Shown one piece after another: positions 45,001-57,600 of a DNA stretch of 64,000 bases. Numbering within the stretch: position 1 is the first letter of the stretch; each line of letters starts with the position of its first letter. The DNA is from Sarcocystis neurona (taxonomy: Eukaryota > Apicomplexa > Conoidasida > Eucoccidiorida > Sarcocystidae). A program made the translations under genes and the position numbers. The notes under the pieces were generated by a model. It worked only from the letters and a program-made list of their open reading frames with translations, did no database searches and was not told the origin of the DNA. Location of the stretch: the NCBI GenBank assembly GCA_000727475.1, contig KL647299.1, positions 1,371,718 through 1,435,717 on the forward strand, written 5' to 3'.

Positions 45001-48000
45001 CTAACACAAATGAACTTTTACATGGTAAGATTGAGTGTGGACTATCGAATGAAACAATGTGCTCCAACCCCCCCCTCTCTCTCCGTATATATGGATGCAC
45101 CGCACGTATATGTATATATATATATATAAATAAGGGGATGCATGCGAAGCAGCATAATATATGCAGGTCGCCATGTGTGTGTGTGTGTGTGCTTGGGACG
45201 GCGCGTCTCTCTGTCTCCGTATATTTGTGTATATATATGTGTGTGTGTGTGTCTCTGAATATCTGCGTGAGATGGTGTGTGTAAGTCAGACACAGAGACA
45301 TCCGTCTGCTGCTGCTGCTGCTCCTTGTAGATGAATGAATGCTGCTTCTCTTCTTTTTTCTCAGGATATCTTTCTCTATAGATAAATGTAGATAGACGAA
45401 TATTCCTCTACGGCTGCTGCTCTTCGTTTCTCAATATATATGTGTAAATGGTGCTTGTCCTTTTTTTCAGGAGGTTCTCTCTCTGCTGCTGTCTCTATAC
45501 ATGTGTGGGTCTGCCGCTTCGGCTGCTGCGTTAGTGGGAGATATATGTGGAAGAGTGACGTGTGGTAAAACGGGGCACACATTTACATCATATGTGTAGA
45601 CGTAGAAATGTGTGGATGCGGATGGACCGCGGATAGGCTTCGACGAAGGAACAGGCGCATACCTGTACACACACATATATACGTGCATACATATATGTAT
45701 TACTGGGTAGGGAATCCTGCGTCTCTTAGAAGCAGGAGGAAATCCGGAGACAAGTCTCTCTTCTTTCTGTGTTTACCTGGACCTAGACATATATGTATAT
45801 ACATATATATGTGTATGTGTATATGTGTGTAGATGTATGTATATGTATGCATATGTATGTATCACATATGTATGTGTGTAAATGTATGCATATGTATAGA
45901 GATGTGTATATGGATGTATAAGTGTGTGTACAGGTGTGTAAACGTGGGTATATGCATGTATGTGTATGTATACCCATGTGTGTGTATGTATCTGTGTATA
46001 TGTATGTACGTATGTATGTATGGTTATATGTTCCTAGGCTGAAGTAGCCGTCTGTGTGCGAGTATTTAAAGAACCACCAGAAAATACACATCTGTTTCTA
46101 TATAAGAGGACAACTCTAACAGAAATACTCCGCACGTATATATATATATATGTAGATAGATACGTATACATAGATAGATGTAAATAGATAGATAGATAGT
46201 TGAATGTCTGTCTCTGTAAAGAGTTGTGTACTAAAAGCCACACGTGTATATATATATATATATATGCATATCTGTCTCTATATAGAAGTACACGCCCACG
46301 TAGAAAACTAGGCATGTACATAGATGAATATCTGGCTCTCTATATATAAAGACATCTGTACGAGGAACTACACATATACATATACACATATATATGCGCA
46401 TATCTCTTTATATAGAGGCGCACGTATACTACAAAAAGTAGACATACGTATATATATAGAGAGAAATGAGTGTTTGTCTCCCAATATAAATATACGTGTA
46501 ATAGAGACTATACATACATATAATATATATATGTTTATACGTGTATGCATATCTGTCTCTATGTAGAAATGGATGCATCCCAGAACTTGTGTACATATGT
46601 GTATGTATATACATAGAGACAGAGAGTGCGCACCTGTGTCTAAGCAGAAGTAGACCTCTATATATACTTGTGTTACATATATCAGCAGATTTGTCTCCTT
46701 TTATCAATACATGTGTACCAGGAATTACGAATATTTATACATGCGTATTTGTCTCTTGCGTCGAAGTAGATGTGTACTAGAAACTCTCTATATACATGTA
46801 TATATGTATTCACGTACATATACACATACGTGCCTGGGAGAGGGCGGGACACATTAAATGTTGCTTCTGTAGAGAAGAGTGCGTAAACCCTAGGAGTTCT
46901 ACTGGCAGGTCGTTTCTCTATATGTGTGGGAATGCTGCTGCTTGTTCTGTGTCCTGTATATATCTGTAAATAGATCTCGCTGCTGCTCCTTCTTGACTCT
47001 ATCTCCGTCTCTTTCTGTACGCGTGGAAACGGCTCTTTTGCTTCCAGCGTGTGTGGGGACCTTGACGATGTGCAGGACTCACGAAGATGTACATATGCAT
47101 ATACGTGGATGTATGGATGGACGCATGCGTTTTTGCCTCGACCGCTGATGGTAGCGTTTGTGTGCGTGTGCGGGTGTTTTTTGATACTGCATGCAGCTGT
47201 TGACGAGCGCGGAACGTCTGCAGCTCTTGCATATTTCTCTGCTGCGCGAGTATCTCTTCATGGAATTCTGCACCCCGTCCCTCCTCCCCTCCTTCTCCTC
47301 CTACATCAACAGCAGCAGCAACAGCAGCAGCGACAGCAGCGGCAGCAGCAACAGCAGCGGCGGCAGCAACAGCAGCACGAGCAGTGTTGATGTGAGGATC
47401 AGCAGCGGCGAGAGGAGCAGCAGAACGCCTGCTGGGCTGCAGTGGAAAAGTTCTCTTTTTTATCCGCAGGAGCGCGAGCACGTGATCGACGACTTCGTGT
47501 TATTTTGTTTTATGGTGGGGAATGACTTTCTGCCTCATCCGAAAGCGACGGATATTGCAGAGGGAGGTCTCGACCGCCTCATGTGCTGCTATCGCCGTTA
47601 TCTGCAGGTATGCGTATATATTTGTATACGTTTGTACTCCTGCGTCTTCTTCTTTGTTCCACTCACATAATATGCATGCAGGGTACGTCGTTTTCTTCCT
47701 CTCTTATACAGGTGAACCACACAAAGGTTCATCTGTATAGATAGATGTGAGCTGTGCGCCTGAATATATACGCACATGTGTATACGTCGGAGAGGTGCAT
47801 ATGGGGAGCTTCTTCTTCATGTACAGCTGCGTCTCTGTATATATAACTCCCACATATTTACGAAGACTACCGCAGGCGCTTCTCTACATTGGCATCCTAT
47901 ATATATTTATATATATATACATATACCTGTACATGTATATACATATATATAGGTGCATTTAACAGTTAACAATGGTTCGTGGGTACGAGTACACAGAAAT

Positions 48001-51000
48001 ACAAAAGATATATATATACATGTGGTTGACGCACACCTCTCTACACATACATCGATACATATACATATATATATATATATGTATACCAGGTAACAATGTA
48101 CGTGGCTAGAAATACAGAGAACTGCAATTAAGTGCATATACACGAATGTATGTATGTATGTATGCGTCTTAAACAGACGTTTTGTGTGTAGTGTACGTCT
48201 GTATATGTATGTAGTTAGCAAGATAGGGATACATATATATACATATATGTGTATGGATGAATGTATATGTATACATATGTAAACCACCCGTATATGTCGA
48301 CCTGTGTAAATACATATATATGGAGCAGGATGGGGATACACACAAAAGTCCATAAACATATATATTTATATATGTATGTCATTCTATTTATCTATTTTCG
48401 TAGTGAGCAGAAGAGGAATATACAGAGAAATATGTGTGTGTGTTTTATCTCCATACCTGTGTTCTCTCCGTCTTTTTGCGTATGTATGCGTGTATTTGGT
48501 TTGTCTCCGGGCGGAGGAACTTCCTGTCTCGTCTCCGTCTCCGCGTGTGGCTGTGGTGCGCGCTGCCGCATGCGCAGAGCTACGACGTGCTGGCGGAGCA
48601 GGCGGGGAGCGCGAAGGGCCCGTGGCTGGCGTTTGATTGCGGGAAAATTGACTTCTGCAATTTATTTCTTTTTCTTTCTCTCTTCGTCGACACTGTCGAA
48701 AACGAGTGTCTGATGGAGTGGGCTGCAGATGATATGTGGCTCTCCAGCAAAAGGGAAAAGGTGCGTCCACCCCACAACAGAACTCCCATACATATATAGA
48801 TACGTGTGTGTGGAACTGCGACGAGAGTTACATGAAAATATATATAGAGAGAGACACACACAGACACATAAAGAAAGGAGAAATAGAGAGGAAGACAGCA
48901 AGAGAGAGCACAAAGCAGGTATATATACGAATCTGTAGAGATGCACATGTGTAGACATAGAGAGTCTGAGCGCGGGTAGAGTGACTCCAGGAGATGTAAA
49001 CCCCGAGGAAGACAGAGACACAGAGAGAAACGATCTGCTGTATACGTGTGTATACATAGACATATAAAAAAAGAGAGGCGCATATATGTATATATATATG
49101 TGAGTGTATGTACAGAGACAGAGAGAGACATATATATATATATGTGAGGGTATGTACATAGAGAGAGAGACAGAGGAGAGAAGGCGTTTACACGAATATA
49201 CAGAGTGACAGACATATATATATATACATCAGTAGAAATATATATATTTAGATGTATGTATGTAGAGAGAGACACGGAGAGAAATATATGTGTACAGAGG
49301 GATATGCATGCGGAAGTATACAAACGTATCTATTTTGGCAGAGAGAGAGAGAGGGGCATATGTATAGATACACGAATATGTGTATGTGTGTAGAGAGGAA
49401 AAGGATCACATACAGAGCGAGATATATCTATGCATCGAATTGAGAGAGAAAGAGAAATATGTCTACATGTACAGATATATGCACAGAGGTATATACATGG
49501 AGATACATATATATAGAGAGAGAACATACACACTGGGAGTGAGATATATATATATATATATATTTGCATGTGCCAAAGACATGTATGCAGAGTTATGTAC
49601 AGAGTGAGATATGTACACAGACAGGCATCACCACATATATATGTATGTATGCGTGTTGAGGGATCTATATTCGGAGCAAAAAACAAATCTATATGTCTAT
49701 ATGTATGTATATATATACACGCATGCAAAAGAGAGAGAGATGGAGATACGTACACGTGCGTTTGCATGCAACAAAGATAGAGGGGGAGACGTATCGACGA
49801 TCTGCCCAGGGAGACACAGAGACAGAGAGCAGCAGTCGGCTGTGCGCAGGTCTTTCTAGACAAAATTCTGCGGAGATACGTGAATAAAGAATGACGTACA
49901 AAAATATATAATACAACCATTCACACATATACACGTATATATGTATCTTCGCAGCTACACACGGATGCTTGTGGATACGTCTACACAAACATACACACAT
50001 ATATGTATGCGAATATACATACATATACATAGGAATATATATATATATCTACGTATATGTATCTATATTCAGATACACTTGTATATATATGTATATACAT
50101 GTATATACATAGACACATATATATGTATATTTATAGGTATCATGTATGTAGATAGAATTCATGTATATATAGAAATATACACGTGCGCAGCACTGTTGGA
50201 GAAAAAGGATGTTCGTCGTTTTCCTGTTGTTGAGAAGCAGTGTAGCAGTGGACTGTTTGTATATTTGACTTCCTCTCCTCCCGTCCTGGGGCGACTTTCG
50301 CCTTCTCTTGGCCTTGCTGCACTTGGTTAAAGAGCTGCATGCAGAGTAGTCTCCCACTGCTGCAGCTGCTGCCGCAGACGTGTCTCTCTCTCTGTTTTTC
50401 TGTTTCCTTCGCCTCTCCTTTTGAGTCGCAGCAGCAGCAGCAGTTGTCGGGACAGCAGTGTTCGACTTCTGCTGTTGTTGCGGATGTCGAACGGTCCTTC
50501 TCTTTCCGCGTCCCCTGCATGCGAAGAAGAAAAGAAAGGCGACGGCAGAAAGACGCAAGCATGTGCATACGTGTACATATATAAATATATACATATATAT
50601 GTGTGTAGAAGCAGATATGCGTGTACACCTGTGTCCATATGTAGATATACATGTATAGGACACAGGCGCGTGAACAGAAGACTCGGAGAAAGAGAAAGAG
50701 GGAGAAACACAGAGGAGGACAGGAAAGGAGTGGGAAGGAAAAAAGAAAGAAAAGAGAGAGAGGCCCAGCATAGAGCAGGAGATAAAAGTGGACACGGGAG
50801 AAGTTCGAGTTTAACTTTTCTTCTCTCGTGTGGCAAGACTTCTTTCGAGAAAGCAGACAGCAGCAACAGCAGCAGCGAAGTCGCACCGCGCTGCATGCTC
50901 CAATGCAGCACTCCGAGAGCCGAGACAAATGTCCTCGCTTTTCTTCTGTCCACCGTCCTCTCCTCGCCTTCTCTTCTGTCGTCCTGTACTTCTTCACTTT

Positions 51001-51575
51001 CCGCATCTCCCACCCCCTCCCTCGATGGTTTTCCTTTTTTTCGCCGTTTCCCTTTCCGTTTCTGTTCTCCCCTTCCGTCTCTTCCTACTTCCTCCCTCTC
51101 TGTGTGTGGACGTCTCTTCTTTCGGTCGCCCTCGGCCTCGCAGACCTTCCCACCTGTCGCTGGACAGCAGCAAGGGCCCTGCGATACATCTGTGCGATAC
51201 ATCTGTGCGATACATCTGTGCGATACATCTGTGCGATACATCCCCCCTTCTCCGTCCCCCCCCTCTGTGTCTCACCCACGACGCCTTTTGGGGTTTCTTT
51301 GTGTTATTTCCGCGCAGCGCCTGGCGGCAGAGTTGCGGGACGCAGGGCCCGTTGAAATCTACTTGCATTCCTTCTACTTGACGAAAATGGGTATCAACTC
51401 ACAAACTGCCGCTGGGAAGCAGCAGCGCGACGACGTCGCCCTCCGCTACCTCGAAGGACTCCAGTGGGTTCGTCAGAAAAAGTCGTATCTCTTCATTACT
51501 TTACCTTTCTATACGTATATGTTCATTTGCATACATATGTATATACATACATATTTGTATAAGTAGGGTTCTCTC

Positions 51576-51606
<31 letters not shown>

Positions 51607-54600
51607 TGTGTCTCTATCTATATATATATGTATGTATATACAGAGTCTACACCCATTTCCTCGCTGTCTATGTATATATGTACATCTATACACGTGTACG
51701 CACATATATATATGTGTGTACGTACATATGTGTAGCTACAGCATTGCTTGTAATGCTGACATGTATATATATGTATGTGTGTCTGTACATACGTATGTGT
51801 ATGTAGAGCGCCGGCTGTGCTGCTTTCTTGGCGACGTGTTGTTTGCGAGTGTCTGCCCCCCTCGATGGGGGGGGAGTCTGCCGGTGCGGAGTTTCTCTTC
51901 TTCTTCGTGTTCCTCTCTTCTTCTGCATTTCCGCCCAGACGCACCCTTTCTCTTGCTGCTGTTTCTCTGCATACCACGTAGATCGAGACTTCCTCTCTCT
52001 GAGGACAGTCTCTGCTGCAGTTTCGTAAATGTGTGTATATTGGTGACTGCCCACGAGTGTGTCTCTGTATACCTTTCTCCCCGTCTCCTTCCCAGATTTC
52101 CCTCTATCCGTCCTGTCTTGCTTTATTCCTGGTTTTTCCTCTCTATATGTCTCACTTTATAGAAGAGTACTACTCCACAGGTACACGTATACACGCCAGG
52201 CCTACGGGAAGCCACAAACGGCTCTCTTCCTCCGGCTCGCCCTTCCTACACATACACACACATATATATTTGTGTCTGTAGCAAGGCTGTACACGTGCGG
52301 TCGCATTTTCTGTTGCCTACGTACATAGGCCCATAAACAGCGACGGGCTGCACGCCGTTGATTGCTGCAGAGACGTCTCGCTGTCTCCGTCTCTCCGTGT
52401 GTCCTGCCCTCCTGCGTGAAGGCAGCTTCTCCGTGTGGGACGTCTCCCTCGTCTTTTCTGTCCCATTTTCTGCCGACGCTCTTCTTCTTCCCGTTCCCTC
52501 TCCTCTCTGCAAACGAGTGTCAAATACTCCTCAACTACTTGCAGCTCCTTCCCTTTATTTCCGCCTCTCTCTGTATATATATATATGCATGCGTTTATAT
52601 CCTGGGCGGACCCACCAGGCAAGTGGTGCGCCGGTTCTCTGCTCGCTTGCTGTCTCCTCCTCTTGAAGGCTCCACGTCACCGAGTGGGGCGCACATCACC
52701 TCCATCCCGCCGCCATCCCGGCCTGTATCGCTTTTCCTGCTGTCTTCCCTTCTCGCTGGTAGTTGTCCTTCTTCACACGCGGACAGCTGCCGTCGCCGCC
52801 GTCTTCCCACGACGCATGTAGCTGCCCTCTACTTGCCGTGTCGCCTGTTCGAAATGCATGCCTTGCCTACGTCCAGCAGTGCTGCTCGTGGTGGCGCTCC
52901 GTGACTTTTTCTTCTCTTGTTGACGTCTCGCTTTGCTTCTCCCTGCCTGCCCTCTCGGTGTCTCCATCCGCGCCCCACCTCTGTCCCTTCGCCCGCTTTG
53001 CTTCTCTTCTCTTCCTCGCCTATCTTCCACTTTCGTTTCTCTCGTGTCGCTGCCGTGGAAACACGGAAAAGACACAGGGAGGGAGACACGGACGGAGGCT
53101 GCCAGAGACTGACCGAACCGCTGTTCTGCGTCTGCTGCAGCTTCTTCTGCCGCTGCTGCTGCTGCTGCTTCTTCTGCCGCTACCACTGCTGCTGCTTCTT
53201 CTGCCGCTACCACTGCTGCTGCTGCTTCTTCTGCCGCTACCACTGCTGCTGCTGCTTCTTCTGCCGCTACCACTGCTGCTGCTGCTGCTTCTCNNNNNNN
53301 NNNNNNNNNNNNNNNNNNNNNNNNNNNNNNNNNNNNNNNNNNNNNNNNNNNNNNNNNNNNNNNNNNNNNNNNNNNNNNNNNNNNNNNNNNNNNNNNNNNN
53401 NNNNNNNNNNNNNNNNNNNNNNNNNNNNNNNNNNNNNNNNNNNNNNNNNNNNNNNNNNNNNNNNNNNNNNNNNNNNNNNNNNNNNNNNNNNNNNNNNNNN
53501 NNNNNNNNNNNNNNNNNNNNNNNNNNNNNNNNNNNNNNNNNNNNNNNNNNNNNNNNNNNNNNNNNNNNNNNNNNNNNNNNNNNNNNNNNNNNNNNNNNNN
53601 NNNNNNNNNNNNNNNNNNNNNNNNNNNNNNNNNNNNNNNNNNNNNNNNNNNNNNNNNNNNNNNNNNNNNNNNNNNNNNNNNNNNNNNNNNNNNNNNNNNN
53701 NNNNNNNNNNNNNNNNNNNNNNNNNNNNNNNNNNNNNNNNNNNNNNNNNNNNNNNNNNNNNNNNNNNNNNNNNNNNNNNNNNNNNNNNNNNNNNNNNNNN
53801 NNNNNNNNNNNNNNNNNNNNNNNNNNNNNNNNNNNNNNNNNNNNNNNNNNNNNNNNNNNNNNNNNNNNNNNNNNNNNNNNNNNNNNNNNNNNNNNNNNGC
53901 TTCTGCCGCTAACACTGCTGCTGCAGCTTCTTCTGCCGCTACCACTGCTGCTGCAGCTTCTTCTGCCGCTACCACTGCTGCTGCTTCTTCTGCCGCTACC
54001 ATTGTCGCTGCTGCTTCTTCTGCCGCTACCACTGTCGCTGCTGCTTCTGTTGCCGCTACTACCGGCACTGCTTCTGTTGCTACGCCTGCTGGTGTTTCTG
54101 CGTCTGCTTCTTCTGGCGCGGCTACTGTGCTGCTGTTGTAGCTTCTTGTGGGATTTTTGCAGGTGCTGTACTACTACTACCGCGGGCCGTGCTTCAGCGG
54201 ATGGAGTTGGTACTACCCGTATCACTACGCGCCGTTCATGATCGACGTCTTGTATTCTTCTTTCTTCACCACAGGCGTGGCGCAGCTCTCGGACCTGCGC
54301 AAAAAGTCGATTCGCTTTCCTCCGAGTGTCCCGTGTTCTCCCTTCGTACAACTTCTCTCCATTCTCCCACCGCAGTAGGACACCCTCCGCGCCTTCCCCG
54401 CCCTCCCTGTTCTCTGTCTCTTGTCCACATTTCTCCCTCTCTGTGTGTCCTTCTTTCGCCTTGTTGTCGGTCGCTCTCTTCGTGGGTCTCCTCTTCTCTG
54501 CTGCTGCCCCCCTTTTGGTCTCTCTCTCTTTTTCTCTCTCTCTATGTGTCTCCCCCTCTCTCACCCGGCCCCTCTCGAATAAATATGTGTACAACGTATA

Positions 54601-57600
54601 TGATATATGTAGACAGATAGGTAGATATATTCGTATGTATCAGTATTTCAATAGACGTTTATGCGTGTCTGTCTTTCTCTCTCTCTCTCTCTGTCTCTCT
54701 ATCTCTGGGTGTCCCCCTCTCTCGCTGCCTACATGCCCATCTGTCCGTATATATTTATATGTGTGTGTCTATCTATATATGCACTTTCCGCTCTCACTGA
54801 ATCTCTTGCTGTTGTGCCCTTTCTCTCTCTTTATCCGTCTCGATCTCGGCCTTTCTCTGTTCCTCGTAAATTTGTGTTCATACGGAGAGTATTACACACA
54901 TAGAGGTCGACAAACAGATAAATAGATGTATTTGTCAATATGTATATGTACGTCTATATTTGTCTGTCTTTCTCTCTCTGTGTGTGTCGGTCTCTCTTTT
55001 GCCCGGTGGCCTCTCGCTTTGTGCTCTCCGCTGCTGCTTTCTCTGCTTGGCGTGGAGGCAGTGACTCCGCCTGCTGCCTCGTGGGCAATCGAAAGTTCGA
55101 CCTCCCGCTGCAGGAGAGGACCACCTTTTTTCGTTCCTGCGTCCCTCTCGCTTTCTGCTGCTGCTATCCTCTCCTGGTCGAAACGGCGACACTCGCGGCC
55201 CCATGCCGCCTCTCCTTGTCAGTCCCCCTACATCTGACGCATATATACACGTGCATATATGAATATATGTATCTTTTACTGACTTGCGCATGCGTACATG
55301 CATACATGTATAGAGAGAGAGAAAGACGTATATAAATGTTTGTAGATATACTGATACATATATCTACGTATCTCTATGTATATGATACTATACGTCCAGG
55401 TGTGTATATATATGGGTATGTATGTAGTTTGTACGTTTCCACAGGAAGACGCAGAACGTTCACGTGTGTTCTAAGTTCTTCCGCAAATTTCGTTGATGGC
55501 AAGACTCTCTGCATGTCTCTCTCTTTTGTATGTGTCATTCTCTGCTGCCTGTTTCGCTTCAAGACTGTCTCGGCGTTTTTTCTCTCTTTATTTACCTCTG
55601 GCTACATCTGTCTGCATGCACGCCTTTCTACTTTGAAGGAGACATGGTAATTCTCACCGTGAACAGTCTCCCTCTCGCTGCGGAGAACATTTCTGTATAT
55701 ACATATATACATATATATATATATAGATAGATAGATAGGTATCATCCGTATACATATATCTATATTCGATATGTACAGGCGCATCACCTTCACACATGTT
55801 CGCACATGTATATATACATATATATTACATACGATATATATATATATATTATAACCATATATATGTATATGTGTACATACGTAGGCACACCACACTCACA
55901 CTTGTTTATATATTCGGCTTGTAGAGGCACATCCAATTCACACATGTTCATATATATACATATATATATGTGTGTATAGGTACGCCACATTTACACATCT
56001 TTATATATATATATATATTATGTGGGTAGAGACACAGGAACCAGGACATTTTGATAAATCTTTTATTTGAAGGGATGAATGGCAGCGATATGAGGAAAAT
56101 GCAGGGTGGGGTGACATGCGTTCCTCACTCTGCTACATATATATATATATATATATATATATGTAGGGAATGAAATATATATTTATGTGTATGTGTATAT
56201 CTGTCCATATGCATGCGTACATATGTGTGTGTGTATGAATACAAATATATTGTGTGGCTTTGTGTGTGCAGAGGTGTATCCTGCTGCTGCTGTTGTTTGT
56301 CATTGCTGTTATTCCTCGCTGATGCTGCGGCTACCCAGTCTTGCTGCTGCTACTCTGTCCTCGTGCTGCCACCCACTCCTGCTGCTGCTGTTGCACACTC
56401 CTGCCGTTGCTGTTGCTGCTGCTGCAGGAGCGCCGCGCTGGTACCGGCGCCGCTGCGTGGGCTGCTGACGGATCCCCCCGCGGAACTCCGCCCGTTTTAT
56501 CCCGTCGACTTCGAAGTTGATATGGACGGCTGCAAGGCAAGCTCGACTTTCTATCTTTCTCTCTTTTTGTCCCGCCTTCCTGTGTCTCCCCTGCCTATTC
56601 GTGTATGTATATGAGCGAGGATTTCTATATATACACGTACATACATTCATATATGTACATGTGCTTGTCTGTATGTCTCTCTCTGCCTCTTTATATATAT
56701 GTATGTGCAGGTATATGCGCATATATATATATATATATGTATGGGCAGAAAGAGACACGGAGACCTGTTTATGTATGTGTATATATATATATATGTATAT
56801 GTGTACACACGTATATACATATATATGTAGATGTGTATAGTTACCAGTATGTGTATATATATGTATCTGTACATATATATATATATTTGTATATTTATAT
56901 ATATTTATATACGTATATACGTATGTTTGTGTACTCTGGGTATGTGTATGTGTATGTATATATACGTATGGACGTCTGTGTATGTATGTACGTCTGTGTA
57001 CGTATGTACGTCTACGTACGTATGTACGTCTATGTATGTATGTATGTATATGTATGTTCGTATGTATGTATGTATGTATATGTATGTATGTATATGTATG
57101 TATATGTGTGTATGTATGTATATGTATGTATGTATATGTATATACGTATGTATGTATGTATGTATATGCATGTTCGCATGTATGTATGTATATGTATGTA
57201 TGTATATGTATGTATGTATATGTATGTTCGTATGTTTGTATGTATATGTATGTACGTATGTGCGTGTATGTATGTATGTGTGTTTGTATGTATGTACGTA
57301 TATGTATGTATGTACGTATTTGTATGTATGTACGTGTATGTACGTATGTACGTGTATGTACGCATATGTGTATACGTATATGTGTGTATACGTATGTGTA
57401 CGTATATGTGTCTGTATATGTACTTATCTGTGTATGTATACGTATGTGTATGTGCGTGTATATACGTTTGCATACGTAGGTATGTGTTTGAGTATATTTA
57501 TGTATGTATATGCATGTATTTGTCATCCCCCTCCGCCGTTCCTACGCATGCATATATGTAGGCGGTTGTGCTATTAGTAAACTTCCTTCCTCTCTGTGTG

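Larger units (their letters stand above)
43767..47196 (+). repeat. XRN1 intron 5, largest intron, several minisatellites
   Basis: This 3.4-kb intron contains an AGATCTACACATACA-type repeat (about 43960-44330), four copies of CTCCTGCTGTCT (44486-44533), a non-repetitive AT-rich segment (about 44700-45050), and a degenerate TA-core repeat (about 46050-46800). The acceptor is ACTGCATGCAG. A single AAACCCTA string near 46885 is not a telomere array. Confidence 0.7.
51468..54162 (+). repeat. XRN1 intron 8, contains the assembly gap
   Basis: Donor GTTCGT (weak but phase-consistent), acceptor TTTTTGCAG. (GT)n at about 51575-51612, (TA)n nearby, pyrimidine-rich complex DNA, then a triplet minisatellite at 53140-54060 interrupted by N. 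The protein alignment [15 protein letters not shown] is contiguous with the family, so no exon appears to be lost in the gap. Confidence 0.75.

Noticed and set aside
46050..46800. Regular spacers between TA cores resembling a CRISPR array
   Set aside because: The repeat parts are diverged and the spacers are related to each other, the reverse of a CRISPR. The host is a eukaryote.
46880..46892. Telomere-like AAACCCTA string
   Set aside because: A single copy only; no array.
52763..54241. Frames of 430-520 codons on both strands through the gap
   Set aside because: They are built on the N run and on CTG triplet repeats.
56605..57561. Long Tyr/Val/Cys/Met-rich frames on both strands
   Set aside because: They are translations of (GTAT)n microsatellite in XRN1 intron 10.
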